From: Cyclonatronum proteinivorum
GTDB taxonomy: Bacteria > Bacteroidota > Rhodothermia > Balneolales > Cyclonatronaceae
Assembly: GCF_003353065.1 (NCBI RefSeq)
Contig: NZ_CP027806.1
Span: 1,567,353-1,631,352 of the forward strand
Length of the DNA stretch: 64,000 nucleotides
Direction: 5' to 3'
Shown: positions 8,445 through 17,892 of the stretch, in pieces
Layout: each line of letters opens with the position of its first letter
How positions within the stretch are numbered: position 1 is the stretch's first letter
Position numbers and translations under genes: made by a program
Notes under the pieces: generated by a model
Seen by the model: only the letters and a program-made list of their open reading frames with translations
Told to the model about the DNA's origin: nothing
Databases searched by the model: none

Positions 8445-9641
8445 ATGATAAAACGAACGCTTAGTCCCTACCTGCAAAATTCCGCTAAAATGTGGAAGGC
8501 CGTGGCATTAACAGGCCCGCGGCAATCCGGCAAGACGACTCTTGCCCGGCACCTGTTTGCAGACAAGCCCTATTCAACCCTCGAAGACCCGGAAACCTTT
8601 CAGTTTGCCACAGAAGATCCCCGCGGATTTCTTGCCTCCTTTCCTGACGGTGCTGTCCTCGATGAGATACAGCGGGTGCCTGCCTTGTTTTCATATTTGC
8701 AGCGCATTCTCGATGAAAGCCGCGCTAAAGGCCTGTTCATTTTAACAGGCTCCAACAACTTTCTCCTGCAGCAAAACATATCCCAAACCCTTGCCGGGCG
8801 CGTCGCCTACCTGAACTTGCTGCCCTTTTCCCTGCATGAGCTTTCGCAAGCCAACGCCAGTGAAACGGACCCAAAGCCGGAGATTTCATTTAAGCCTGAT
8901 TCCCTCATGCTTAACGGCTTTTATCCGCCGGTACATGATCAGCAAATTCCCGGTCCGCAATGGCTGCCACAGTACATCCGCACCTACGTTGAGCGGGATG
9001 TCCGGCAAATCCGAAACATCACCGACCTCATGGCCTTCGACCGCTTTGTTAAGCTCGTTGCCGGCAGAAACGGACAGGAACTGAATGTAACCGCTTTGGC
9101 GCTGGAAGCCGGCATTGATCAGAAAACGGCTCAGGCCTGGCTCAGCATTCTGGTGAGCAGCTTTGTTATCTTTTTGCTCAAACCCTATCACCGGAACTTC
9201 AACAAAACCATCACCAAGCGCCCCAAACTGTATTTCTGGGATACAGGTCTTGTGTGCGCCTTGCTCGGTATTCGTACTACAGCTGACCTTGCACAGCACC
9301 CGGCGCGCGGAAGCCTGTTTGAATCCCTCATCGTTTCAGAAGTCGGGAAACACTTCATGCATCAGGGCCTCGAACCGCGCATGTACTACTGGCGCGACAA
9401 AAGCGGCCGCGAGCTCGATCTCATTCTCGAAAGCGGCAGCACCCCCATTCCCATAGAAATCAAAGCCGGCATGACCGTGCAACCGGCTTTTTTCAGGAAC
9501 ATCCGGTACTGGCAAAAGCTGACCGATACCCCGCAGGCCTACATCATTTACGGCGGCACACAGCGGCAGCAGCGCTCAGACGGAGCCCGGGTTATCCCAT
9601 GGGATCAGCTTACCGAAATACTGCAGGCACAACTTAGCTAA
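8445..9641 (+). CDS. AAA ATPase with DUF4143 domain
   Basis: A 398-residue member of the ATP-binding protein family with an AAA_14 domain followed by DUF4143. The Walker A motif is GPRQSGKTTLARHLF (about residues 23-37), Walker B is GAVLDEIQRVP, and a sensor-like LTGSNNFLL follows. The C-terminal half carries the nuclease-like YYWRDKSGRELDLILE ... PIEIKAG motif that marks DUF4143. The cellular role of this widespread family is not established. An alternative upstream ATG at 8441 is out of frame. No partner gene is adjacent. Confidence 0.85.
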   Translation: MIKRTLSPYLQNSAKMWKAVALTGPRQSGKTTLARHLFADKPYSTLEDPETFQFATEDPRGFLASFPDGAVLDEIQRVPALFSYLQRILDESRAKGLFILTGSNNFLLQQNISQTLAGRVAYLNLLPFSLHELSQANASETDPKPEISFKPDSLMLNGFYPPVHDQQIPGPQWLPQYIRTYVERDVRQIRNITDLMAFDRFVKLVAGRNGQELNVTALALEAGIDQKTAQAWLSILVSSFVIFLLKPYHRNFNKTITKRPKLYFWDTGLVCALLGIRTTADLAQHPARGSLFESLIVSEVGKHFMHQGLEPRMYYWRDKSGRELDLILESGSTPIPIEIKAGMTVQPAFFRNIRYWQKLTDTPQAYIIYGGTQRQQRSDGARVIPWDQLTEILQAQLS

Positions 9642-10013
9642 GCCGGCTTGCCCCTCGTCTTCAAAACCGCCTCAAAACCATCACAAACACACAGGAAAAC
9701 AGCTCCGGCTGCGTAAGCCTGCACGCAGCTGACCAATTAGTTCAGGTCTTATTTTTTTGGGGAAAACTCCTCGAACATCAGGGGCACCGTGACAGATTAA
9801 AGCTCCCAGGCCAAAGATAAATCCCTTGCTTTTTGGATTTGGAAGCAGGATCATCAAACTGAAAAAAAATGGCAGGCTCATCAGCTTCGGACTAACAGCG
9901 CCAAATTTCGCAGGTACATTAAAAAGTGTACCAGGGTTTGAGCTAAGACGGCGTCCGAAGTGTGTGTACGTCTGACGCCACTGATCTCATCACCACTTAA
10001 CCCCCGGTAAAAA
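9642..10013. other. Intergenic, no supported feature
   Basis: I see no gene, RNA or repeat here. A 66-codon open frame on the minus strand (9681-9881) has no recognisable domain and I do not call it. Confidence 0.5.
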
Positions 10014-10262
10014 ATGGAGCTGCACCCTGACCCTCGGTTTTTGATTGATCTCGTGAATGCGCGAATGCCCTACGGGCGGTTCGAAGGCAGCTGGCTCACA
10101 GATTTGCCGGTATTTTATTTGGAGTGGTTTGAAAGGCAGGGCTGGCCTTCCGGGAAACTGGGTCAGCAGCTTGCAACCATGTACGAAATCAAAATAAATG
10201 GTCTTACACGTTTGCTGCCGCCCCTCATCCGCGAGCACCGCCAAAGCAGCTCCGGAGACTGA
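10014..10262 (+). CDS. DUF3820 family protein
   Basis: An 82-residue protein. ARMPYGRFEGSWLTDLP, then YLEWFERQGWPSGKLG and MYEIKINGL, match the DUF3820 consensus (a compact cytosolic domain seen in Bacteroidota and gammaproteobacteria, sometimes labelled a quorum-sensing-regulated virulence factor by homology). Its biochemical function is not known. It stands alone, just upstream of and convergent with the tRNA cluster. Confidence 0.8.
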   Translation: MELHPDPRFLIDLVNARMPYGRFEGSWLTDLPVFYLEWFERQGWPSGKLGQQLATMYEIKINGLTRLLPPLIREHRQSSSGD

Positions 10263-10409
10263 GCCCAACTTATTTGGGTAATTCCGGGGTAGGTCGCTGT
10301 GGTAAGAAGGCGCAGTACCTGAATCCCTTCACATTGTGCGATTTACGCGGGTTTACCTTTGCATGAAAAGTCGCCCTTCGCTACTGCAACAGGTAATGCG
10401 TCACCAAAC

Positions 10410-10445
10410 AAAAAAAGGCTGATTTCATAAAGAAACCAGCCTTTA
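10410..10445 (-). terminator. Terminator of the tRNA operon
   Basis: AAAGGCTG pairs with CAGCCTTT around a loop, with a run of seven T on the minus strand. It lies immediately 3' of the last tRNA gene on that strand. Confidence 0.75.
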
Positions 10446-10449
10446 AAAG

Positions 10450-10522
10450 TACCGCGTACGGGATTCGAACCCGTGCTACCGCCGTGAAAGGGCGGCGTCC
10501 TAGGCCCCTAGACGAACGCGGC
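10450..10522 (-). tRNA. tRNA-Glu(TTC), copy 1
   Basis: A 73-nt cloverleaf with acceptor stem GCCGCGT/ACGCGGT, anticodon loop CTTTCAC (anticodon TTC) on a 5-bp CCGCC/GGCGG stem, T loop TTCGAAT and discriminator A. It is identical in sequence to the copy at 10668-10740. Confidence 0.95.
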
Positions 10523-10554
10523 ATAGAAAGTGTAACATGTGGAAGAACAAAATG

Positions 10555-10629
10555 GGAGCCCAATGGGATTTGAACCCACGGCCTCCAGGGCCACAACCTG
10601 GCGCTCTAACCTACTGAGCTATGGGCTCC
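10555..10629 (-). tRNA. tRNA-His(GTG)
   Basis: The anticodon stem CCAGG/CCTGG carries loop TTGTGGC (anticodon GTG). Position 10629 supplies the encoded extra G-1 that pairs with C73, the histidine identity element. It lies between two identical tRNA-Glu genes. Confidence 0.95.
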
Positions 10630-10667
10630 GTGAAAACCGGTCTTTCATTGCTGAGAAACCGGTTTAG

Positions 10668-10740
10668 TACCGCGTACGGGATTCGAACCCGTGCTACCGC
10701 CGTGAAAGGGCGGCGTCCTAGGCCCCTAGACGAACGCGGC
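10668..10740 (-). tRNA. tRNA-Glu(TTC), copy 2
   Basis: A 73-nt gene identical base for base to 10450-10522, with anticodon TTC. The flanks differ beyond a base or two, so only the tRNA gene itself is conserved between the copies. Confidence 0.95.
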
Positions 10741-10777
10741 ATGGGGAATATGATACACAAAAAAGAACAATAAACCG

Positions 10778-10848
10778 AGGCGACAAGCGGATTCGAACCG
10801 CTGTACGAGGTTTTGCAGACCTCTGCCTAGCCACTCGGCCATGTCGCC
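10778..10848 (-). tRNA. tRNA-Cys(GCA)
   Basis: A 71-nt cloverleaf with acceptor GGCGACA/TGTCGCC, anticodon loop CTGCAAA (anticodon GCA) on GAGGT/ACCTC, and discriminator T, the cysteine identity base. Confidence 0.95.
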
Positions 10849-10858
10849 GTATTTTGCG

Positions 10859-10932
10859 TACGCCCGCCAGGACTCGAACCTGGAACCTACTGCTTAGAAG
10901 GCAGTTGCTCTATCCGGTTGAGCTACGGGCGC
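10859..10932 (-). tRNA. tRNA-Arg(TCT)
   Basis: A 74-nt cloverleaf with anticodon loop CTTCTAA (anticodon TCT) on ACTGC/GCAGT, T loop TTCGAGT and discriminator A. Confidence 0.95.
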
Positions 10933-10968
10933 TCATATTAGCAATTAATCAAAGAACTTGCAATATCG

Positions 10969-11042
10969 TCGGGGCGACAGGATTTGAACCTGCGACCCTC
11001 TGCTCCCAAAGCAGATGCGCTACCGGGCTGCGCTACGCCCCG
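10969..11042 (-). tRNA. tRNA-Pro(TGG)
   Basis: A 74-nt cloverleaf starting with the proline-typical C1-G72 pair (CGGGGCG/CGCCCCG). The anticodon loop is TTTGGGA (anticodon TGG) on TCTGC/GCAGA, with discriminator A. It is the first gene of the six-tRNA minus-strand run. Confidence 0.95.
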
Positions 11043-11121
11043 AATGATTATTGCAAAGAATTCAAATATAAGCTTAAACAAAGCTCAATGCAAGTGTTTG
11101 AACCAAAGTTGTGTGGAATTA

Positions 11122-14100
11122 TCAGTCAGGAAGCGTGAGTTCTTCGCCCTCAAGTTCCTGTAAAATCTGAAAATAAATCCGGATTAACTGCTGATAATCT
11201 TCGCTGAAACGCGTTTGATCCGGATCTTGTAAACGCCTTCTGATTTCCCGTTCAAGCTCCTCAAGCGTCATTTCAGGGGGCTCTGAAAGCTCAATGTCTT
11301 CGGCTGAAATGCCGCGGCGTTCCTCGCTTTCGTCCCGCTGATCGAAAGCGCGCTGTGTCTCCAGCATGCGCGAGAGAATATTTTGCTGACGCTCCACGAG
11401 TATGTCATCCGTACTGCCGCCGCGCAGGTCGTTGATGGTGTCTTCCATTTCTTCCAGCATACGTTCGAATTCGCTAAGCAGCCGGTCTCCGGGGCGAAGC
11501 GCACCGCGCTGCTGCATTTCCTGAAGCTGCCGCCTTATTTCGTTCTGTTGCCGTGCCATCTGATCAAGCCGCTCCATCTGCTCCTGCGTCAGCCGGTCGC
11601 CGGCAATGTCATTTATAAAATCCTGAATCTGCTGATTCAGCTGCTGCTGCTGTTCACCCATCTGCTCCATTTGTTCCAGCATTTGCTCAGCCGACATGCC
11701 GCCGCAACCGCCGTTATCTCCGTCTCCGTCCATGTCAAGCTGATCGAGCAGATCGGCCACCATGCCCGTAAGCTGATTCAGTCCGCCCAGGGCCATGCGT
11801 TCAGCCGTTGTGGCCTGATTCCGGTTTCTCTCCCGCAGGTAATCTACACTTTGGGAAAGCACCCGCTCCACATTCAGGCGGTGCTCCAGCGCGGCATTGG
11901 TGAAAGTGGGAATTTCTTTGGCAACCTGATACAGGCTGTCCACGACCATAGCAAAATTGGACGCAATATTGCGCTGTGACCGCGCCTGCTGCACAAAGGC
12001 AATGCTGTTGGCTTCCAGCCGGAGTGTTTCCTGATTCTGATCTTCCTGCGCTTCTGAGAGCGTCAGCATGCTTTGGAAGATGGATTTCAGCGCTGCAATA
12101 TTGACGTTGATGCGTTCCTGATTCATCTGTGAGCGGGCTTGTGCCATCTGCTGACTCATATCCCGCAGCTGATCCCGGATTTGTTCCTGCTGTTCGCGGC
12201 TATCCTGCGGACTGCTGCCCGGGTCACCAAGCTGATCGATGTTTTCCTGAATCTGTTCCTGCACCTGCTGCATTTGCTCCTGCATTTGCTGTGAAAGTTC
12301 ATCCATGCGGGCCTGCTGCCGGGCAGGAGACTGTTCGGCCATGCGTTCCATTTTTTCCTGCAGGCGGTCGAGTTCCTCCTGAATGCTTTCCTGTTGCTGC
12401 TGCTGTGCTTCAGTGTCTTCCATTTCCATGAGCCGCTCTTCCTGCTGTGCAAGTTCTTCGAGCAGGGCTGCAGTGCGGTCCATGTCGGCATTCAGGCGCA
12501 GCTGCTTGAACAGTTCTACGGTCCGTTCAAGCCGCTCCTGATAGTTGCGCTCATTAAACTCCAGGTTTTCAAGGGCTTCCCGAATCTGCTGCTGATCCAT
12601 GTTTTGGAAACTCTCCTGCAGGCGCTCCATCAGCTCCATGATCTTGGGATCATCAATTTCTTCCATCAGCTGCTGCAGTTCTTCGTACAGCCTGCGGGTA
12701 TCCTCACTGATGGTGTCATCCTGCATAATTTCAGAGCGCATTTGCTCAAATTCCTGCTGCAGCTGCTGCAATTGCTCAGACACTTCCTCCTGACGTCCCA
12801 TCATTTCTTCCGTCAGGCGTTCCTGTTCCCAGCTTTGGTCCGGATTCTGAATGATGTTTTCACGCAGCTGCTGTAAGTCTTCCCTCGCTTCCTGCTGCTG
12901 ACGACTGAGGTCATCAAGACGCTGTTGTACTTCGTCTTCCTGTTCTTCCTGCTGCAGCAGGCTTTCGGCAAGTGAAGCTGCCCTGATCACATTTCGGCCT
13001 GATTCAGCCGATTTCGGGCCGTTAATTTCATCATTGTCAAAGACCTCAACCCAGTAAACGACCTCATCAGCCGATTGCAGGTTCAGCCCTGTGAGGTCCC
13101 AGTCGTAGCTCAGGTTGGCAGAGGCCGGTGCCGAACCGGATATGCGCACAGAGCCGCTGCGCACCTCATCGCTGAAGCCTTCCCGTACCTCATAGCGGAG
13201 AAACATCCCGGAAATGCCGTAGTCGTCGCGGGCTTCTACGCGAAGGGTGATGTCACGCGGGTTGCGTTTTTGGATAACCGCCTCAGGCTGCACTATACGC
13301 ACGGTCGGGTGCTGATCGCGGATTACCCGCAGGCTGAAGTTGAACGGATTCCGGTTTTCAAGCCCGTCTGCGTCGGTGAGGCTGAAGCGCAGGGTGTCAG
13401 GATCGGTGATTTGCAGGCTGTGGGCGAAACGGGTGGGTTCCGACGGGTTTGAAGGCTGCAGGGGGATGCGTGCTTCGGTCGTATCAGCCGGGTTTGCGCG
13501 TAGCAGTTCAGCTTGCGCAAGTGTTTTGTTGGTCACGCCTTCAAGTTCGAGCGTTGCGCCTTCCGGAAGCTCAATCCGGGAGAAAGGATACGTAAAACGC
13601 GTGGGCTCAAGCCGGGTGTAGGAGGGCGGCACAACCCGCGCAACGAGTTCCCTGAACCGCGGGATTTGGGATACTGTAAGAATGTATGATGAGGTCTCGA
13701 AGCCATCCATCGTAATGCGGTATTCAGAGTCTTCGAAAATCTCCTGTGGGGCAGAAACGAAGCGTCCCGGCGAGGTCATTTCCAGCGGAATGTTGCGAAA
13801 GCGTTCTTCAACCTGTGTGCGGAGCAGCAGTCCGACACTTTCGGGACGTTCCCCTTCAAAATCTACCTGCACAAAAAAGCGTCCGCCCTGTTCGACCGTT
13901 GTGGTGCCGGGCGCTACTGTAAACGTAAATGGATTCGGCCTTTCATAGGCGCTGAAAAAAGCCAGGGAGCGCGTTGCGACCCCTTCATTAAAACCAGCAT
14001 AAAATGCATTGATGAACAAGAGTGCGGCGAAAATGAGACCGGTCCGGCGGAGCAGTACGGCTGCCGGTGTAGCGCCCAGAAAACGGGTTATGCGCAGTTG

Positions 14101-14535
14101 CACGTTGTCTTCGGGCCGGGCGTCAATGGCTTCCAGCCTGCCGATGTTATGAGCTATGGCGGCTTCGCGCAGACTTGCGGAGGTCCCCGACTGTTCCTTC
14201 TCGAGATCAATCAGATAGCGCAGTTCTTCAAGCTGTGTCTGTTTGGTCAGCCTGCGGCTAAACGTAATACGTTCCGGCGCCGGTAGTTTTTGCAGCAGCA
14301 GCCAGGCGGTCACAGCTCCGGCAGAAAGTCCCGCAAACCAGAGACTTGTTTTGAGCAGAGGGGAGAGCCATGCAGATTGCTCAATCAGCATGAGAATCAA
14401 AAAGATACTCAGAAAACCGGAGAGTCCGCCGAATGCTACCGCCAGTTTCCGCTGACGGTTTGCTTTAATCCAGGCTTTTTCAGCAAGGTTTCGGTAGTAG
14501 GCTATGCGGGGATGGGTAGAAGTAGGTGTACTCAA
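11122..14535 (-). CDS. DUF4175 family membrane/coiled-coil protein
   Basis: A 1137-residue protein. N-terminal transmembrane segments (about residues 33-95 and 165-190) are followed by a beta-rich extracytoplasmic part (about 200-510) and a very long Gln/Glu-rich coiled coil (about 520-1045, for example QQEQEDEVQQRLDDLSRQQ). The order and composition match the DUF4175 proteins of Bacteroidota and alphaproteobacteria. The function is unknown; an envelope-anchored structural role is my inference. The repetitive CAG/CTG-rich coiled-coil DNA produces long shadow frames on the other strand. Confidence 0.8.
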   Translation of the reverse strand: MSTPTSTHPRIAYYRNLAEKAWIKANRQRKLAVAFGGLSGFLSIFLILMLIEQSAWLSPLLKTSLWFAGLSAGAVTAWLLLQKLPAPERITFSRRLTKQTQLEELRYLIDLEKEQSGTSASLREAAIAHNIGRLEAIDARPEDNVQLRITRFLGATPAAVLLRRTGLIFAALLFINAFYAGFNEGVATRSLAFFSAYERPNPFTFTVAPGTTTVEQGGRFFVQVDFEGERPESVGLLLRTQVEERFRNIPLEMTSPGRFVSAPQEIFEDSEYRITMDGFETSSYILTVSQIPRFRELVARVVPPSYTRLEPTRFTYPFSRIELPEGATLELEGVTNKTLAQAELLRANPADTTEARIPLQPSNPSEPTRFAHSLQITDPDTLRFSLTDADGLENRNPFNFSLRVIRDQHPTVRIVQPEAVIQKRNPRDITLRVEARDDYGISGMFLRYEVREGFSDEVRSGSVRISGSAPASANLSYDWDLTGLNLQSADEVVYWVEVFDNDEINGPKSAESGRNVIRAASLAESLLQQEEQEDEVQQRLDDLSRQQQEAREDLQQLRENIIQNPDQSWEQERLTEEMMGRQEEVSEQLQQLQQEFEQMRSEIMQDDTISEDTRRLYEELQQLMEEIDDPKIMELMERLQESFQNMDQQQIREALENLEFNERNYQERLERTVELFKQLRLNADMDRTAALLEELAQQEERLMEMEDTEAQQQQQESIQEELDRLQEKMERMAEQSPARQQARMDELSQQMQEQMQQVQEQIQENIDQLGDPGSSPQDSREQQEQIRDQLRDMSQQMAQARSQMNQERINVNIAALKSIFQSMLTLSEAQEDQNQETLRLEANSIAFVQQARSQRNIASNFAMVVDSLYQVAKEIPTFTNAALEHRLNVERVLSQSVDYLRERNRNQATTAERMALGGLNQLTGMVADLLDQLDMDGDGDNGGCGGMSAEQMLEQMEQMGEQQQQLNQQIQDFINDIAGDRLTQEQMERLDQMARQQNEIRRQLQEMQQRGALRPGDRLLSEFERMLEEMEDTINDLRGGSTDDILVERQQNILSRMLETQRAFDQRDESEERRGISAEDIELSEPPEMTLEELEREIRRRLQDPDQTRFSEDYQQLIRIYFQILQELEGEELTLPD

Positions 14536-14606
14536 AGGAATGCGGATGTAACGAATGGAAGAAATGAAACAAAGTACCGGAAACCGGCCAAAATCCCTGA
14601 AAACGC

Positions 14607-14637
14607 ACGCGCCTGTCAGGTGGTATGACAGGCGCGT
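14607..14637 (-). terminator. Hairpin terminator
   Basis: A perfect 12-bp stem, ACGCGCCTGTCA (14607-14618) and TGACAGGCGCGT (14626-14637), has a 7-nt loop and a short T run on the minus-strand side. It lies 57 nt past the MBL-fold gene stop and before the DUF4175 start. Confidence 0.65.
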
Positions 14638-14693
14638 TGACTTTCAAAACCGGGGCAGCGGGGATAGCATTCATCCGGCCGGCTATGCTAATG

Positions 14694-15569
14694 CTATAAA
14701 TCGGATAGCGTGATGGATTCTCCGGACTCGATGTAGCGCTTGCCCTGCACAAGCGTGATGACTTCATGGGTTGCGTCGTGTTCCAGAAAGAGATAGCAGC
14801 CTTCATCGTGCCATTGCTTGAGCAGCTGTTCTTTTTCGGTGAGGGTATCAGCGGGGCGCATGTCGTAGCCCATCACCCAGGGCAGGGAAACGTGGGCCGC
14901 CGTTGGAATCAGGTCGGCAGCAAATACGAGGCTGAATCCTTCCGTCCGGATGACCGGCAGCTGTTGGCCTTCGCTGTGCCCGTTCACAAAAGTCATGCTG
15001 AAGCCGGGTTCAAATTCGTCGCCTTCCCGGGTGAATTTCATGCGCTTGCTCAGCCGCATGGGTTCCAGGTTTTGGGCAAAGAAAGACGCCCGTTCGCGCA
15101 CATTCGGACTGTTGGCCGTAGCCCAGTGTTTGGCACCGACCCAGTAGTTGGCGTTCTTGAACACGAGTTCGAGCTCGCCGGCTTTGTTGAAGCGCGTAGT
15201 TCCGCCGCAGTGATCAAAATGCAGGTGTGTGAAAATGATGTCCGTGACGTCGTCAGGGCTGAAGCCATGTGCCGCGAGGGAATCCTGCAGCGTGCCATAC
15301 GGGTAGCTGAAATCGTAGATGGCTGACATCTTCTCATTGAATTTATCGCCCGAGCCATTGTCGATTAAATACAGCCGTCCGGTTTTCTCCGATTTCACGA
15401 GCAGCGACCGCATGGCCATGTCGATACGGTTTTGGTCGTCAGCCGGGATTTTCTTTTCCCACATCGGCTTGGGGATGACCCCAAACATTGCACCGCCGTC
15501 GAGTTTGAAGCGTCCGGTTTCAATGGTATACAGGGTGAAGGGGCCTTTTTGAACAGAAGAAAGTTTCAT
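14694..15569 (-). CDS. MBL-fold metallo-hydrolase
   Basis: A 291-residue metallo-beta-lactamase-fold enzyme. The zinc motif is THLHFDHCGG (HxHxDH), followed by FVNGHSEGQQ (third metal His), FAADLIPT (bridging Asp) and FLEHDATHE (last His). The layout is that of the AhlD/quorum-quenching lactonase-like subgroup, but the true substrate cannot be told from sequence. It is the last gene of a minus-strand run with the LON-domain and MerR genes upstream. Confidence 0.85.
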   Translation of the reverse strand: MKLSSVQKGPFTLYTIETGRFKLDGGAMFGVIPKPMWEKKIPADDQNRIDMAMRSLLVKSEKTGRLYLIDNGSGDKFNEKMSAIYDFSYPYGTLQDSLAAHGFSPDDVTDIIFTHLHFDHCGGTTRFNKAGELELVFKNANYWVGAKHWATANSPNVRERASFFAQNLEPMRLSKRMKFTREGDEFEPGFSMTFVNGHSEGQQLPVIRTEGFSLVFAADLIPTAAHVSLPWVMGYDMRPADTLTEKEQLLKQWHDEGCYLFLEHDATHEVITLVQGKRYIESGESITLSDL

Positions 15570-15619
15570 GCAGAATCGAATAGTTTTTTAGGGTGATGGG
15601 TACCTTGGTCGAATGAGGC

Positions 15620-16258
15620 TCACAGGTTGAAATCGAGAGGAGGAAATTCGCGGAAGTGTCCGTTGGACTTAATCAGATCGCGGGTTTCCTGAAAACCACG
15701 CAGCTGCGGGATGGAGCGCTCAATATGTTCGAGTACGTAGGTGAGCCGTTCGCGCTCTGACTTGATTTCCAGAAGGTTTTGCTTCTGCGCGAGGTCGAAG
15801 CCAACGATGTGTCCGAATCCGAATGCGTTTTTGGGATTTGCCAGGTTGGGGTTTTCAAACCGGAGGCTGGCGAGTTCTGCCAGTTCTTCAAACCGGTCCA
15901 GGACCTTTTTCAGCCGCTCTTCATCAGCTGTGCTGAGTTCCTGTTCATCGTGAAAACTGGTCACCGACCCCTGTAAAAAGCTGCGGCTGTGCGAATAGTT
16001 GCGGGTCATGAAGCGGTCACCGCCGCGGGTAACGATATCCATGCGGCCGTCGTCGTACTCAGTTTCAAGGCGCAAAATAGTCGCGAAAGTGCCTACCCGG
16101 GAAACCTGTTTATCAATATAGCTGACAATGCCAAAGGGCAGGTTGGCTTCAATACACTCCCGAACCATTTCTTTGTAGCGCGGCTCAAAAATATGAAGCG
16201 GCAGTTTATCGCCGGGAAATAAGACAAGCTGTAAGGGAAAAAGCGGGATGAAGCTCAT
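15620..16258 (-). CDS. LON peptidase substrate-binding domain protein
   Basis: A 212-residue protein made only of the Lon N-terminal domain. It starts IPLFPLQLVLFPGDKLPLHIFEPRYKEMV, and G-T-x-A and RGGDRF blocks follow. There is no AAA or protease domain. Stand-alone LON domains are common; the partner and role are unknown. A MerR-type regulator gene lies 79 nt upstream on the same strand. Confidence 0.85.
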   Translation of the reverse strand: MSFIPLFPLQLVLFPGDKLPLHIFEPRYKEMVRECIEANLPFGIVSYIDKQVSRVGTFATILRLETEYDDGRMDIVTRGGDRFMTRNYSHSRSFLQGSVTSFHDEQELSTADEERLKKVLDRFEELAELASLRFENPNLANPKNAFGFGHIVGFDLAQKQNLLEIKSERERLTYVLEHIERSIPQLRGFQETRDLIKSNGHFREFPPLDFNL

Positions 16259-16337
16259 AAAAAGAATCTGAAAATCAGTGCAAAAATGGATGTAGGCGTT
16301 AAATTGGAGGTAGTTAACATAAATGAATCAGGGCTTG

Positions 16338-16688
16338 TCAGAGTTTTTCGAGTAGCTGTTGTAACAGCAGCCTGACTTCCCGGAGATCTCGCTGCAGCTC
16401 AGAACTTTCCGGAAAAAGGTCCGGGGCATCGGCGTCCGCTGACTTGTTTTTTTTGCGGCGCCGGGCAACAATTTCTTTCTGCGCGCCGGAAGTACTGTAT
16501 TGTTTGTCGCGAATTAAAACCTTTAGCTCCATAATCAGCTCGAGATCGCGTGGGCTATAAATGCGGTTGCCGGCCCTGTTTTTGGCCGGGTTCAGTTCAT
16601 CAAAGACAGATTCCCAGTAGCGCAGCACGTGCGGTTCAATTCCGGTAAGCTGACTGACCTCGCTGATTTTGTAGTACAGTTTTTCCAT
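16338..16688 (-). CDS. MerR family transcriptional regulator
   Basis: A 116-residue protein with an N-terminal winged-helix MerR domain: YYKISEVSQLTGIEPHVLRYWESVF, NRAGNRIYSPRDLELI. It lacks an effector-binding domain and ends in a basic region and a short coil, as in the small MerR proteins common in Bacteroidota. Its target is unknown; the LON-domain gene is immediately downstream. Confidence 0.88.
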   Translation of the reverse strand: MEKLYYKISEVSQLTGIEPHVLRYWESVFDELNPAKNRAGNRIYSPRDLELIMELKVLIRDKQYSTSGAQKEIVARRRKKNKSADADAPDLFPESSELQRDLREVRLLLQQLLEKL

Positions 16689-16935
16689 GTGAACAAGTCA
16701 GAGAATCCGTATTATTGCAGGCTGTACTTTTGGCTGCGTTTACCTGCGCTTTTTTGTGACGGATGAACAGTATTAAATCCATACAGTACAGCAACAAATG
16801 ACCTGAACCGAAAAATAGATTAACCCTTAAAGGCGTCCGGATTTCGTAATACAGGTTATGAAGTAAGATAAGTTTATTCGCTCAATCTGCATAAAGTGAT
16901 TGAGCGCCCCACCCAAGCCGATTTAAAAGCTGCCT

Positions 16936-17892
16936 TTGGAAACCGTCAGTGTTGTAATACCACTTCTGGACGAACAAGACTCCCTGCCCGAGCTGTATGA
17001 AAAGCTCTGCGAGGCACTTCGGGACACGTATGCGCCGGAGTTTATTTTTGTGGATGACGGCTCAACAGATCATTCATGGCAGGTTATTGAGCAGTTATGT
17101 GCGGATGATCAGCGGGTTAAAGGGATACGCTTTAAAAGAAATTACGGCAAATCCACGGCCCTGCATTACGGCTTTCAGCAGGCAAGCGGACAATACGTAG
17201 CCACCATTGACGCAGACCTGCAGGATGACCCTGCCGAAATCCCGCTCCTGATCGAACAGATGAAGGCGCAAAACCTGGACCTGGTTTCCGGCTGGAAACG
17301 CAACCGTCAGGACCCCTTCACAAAAACGCTCCCTTCGCGGCTCTTCAATTTTGTCACCCGCAAGGTAACCGGCATCCCCCTGCACGATTTTAACTGCGGG
17401 CTCAAGGTGTACCGACAAGAAGTCGTGGGCCGGCTTGAGCTTTACGGCGAGCGGCACCGTTACATCCCCCTACTCGCCTGGTCAGACGGCTACCGCGGCA
17501 TTGGGGAGAAAAAAGTAGTGCATCATCCCCGCAAGCACGGCGTCTCGAAATTTGGCGTTTCCCGGTTTATTTATGGCTTTTTGGATTTGGTTACGCTGAT
17601 CTTCATCAATTTCTACATGCAGCGGCCCATGCACTTTTTCGGGACCGCGGGAGTACTTTCCGTCGCGGCAGGCTCGCTGATTACGACCTATCTGGTCATA
17701 ATGCGGCTATTCTACGGAGAATTTCTGGCGCGCAGACCGCTGCTGCTTTTTGGGATTCTGCTCATATTACTGGGTTTTCAGTTTTTCTCGGTAGGCCTTT
17801 TCGGAGAGATGATGGTGCGCCAAAAGCGGGATACCCGCATGGTAAACGTCGCGGAAACCAGAAATGCGGAATCCAAAGATCAGGTTGTATGA
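16936..17892 (+). CDS. Family 2 glycosyltransferase (GtrB/DPM1-like, membrane-anchored)
   Basis: A 318-residue protein starting at TTG 16936; an in-frame stop at 16924 leaves only TTG or CTG as start. The GT-A domain has SVVIPLLDEQDSLPELYEKL, FVDDGSTDHS, DADLQDDPAEI and the FNCGLKVYR block of polyprenyl-phosphate glycosyltransferases. Two C-terminal transmembrane hairpins follow (about 235-300). Such enzymes transfer a sugar from a nucleotide sugar to undecaprenyl phosphate at the inner membrane. It is the first gene of a tight group and overlaps the methyltransferase by 4 nt. Confidence 0.9.
   Translation: METVSVVIPLLDEQDSLPELYEKLCEALRDTYAPEFIFVDDGSTDHSWQVIEQLCADDQRVKGIRFKRNYGKSTALHYGFQQASGQYVATIDADLQDDPAEIPLLIEQMKAQNLDLVSGWKRNRQDPFTKTLPSRLFNFVTRKVTGIPLHDFNCGLKVYRQEVVGRLELYGERHRYIPLLAWSDGYRGIGEKKVVHHPRKHGVSKFGVSRFIYGFLDLVTLIFINFYMQRPMHFFGTAGVLSVAAGSLITTYLVIMRLFYGEFLARRPLLLFGILLILLGFQFFSVGLFGEMMVRQKRDTRMVNVAETRNAESKDQVV

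Noticed and set aside
9681-9881. 66-codon minus-strand open frame
   Set aside because: No domain, no clear ribosome-binding site, and unlike its neighbours; treated as chance.
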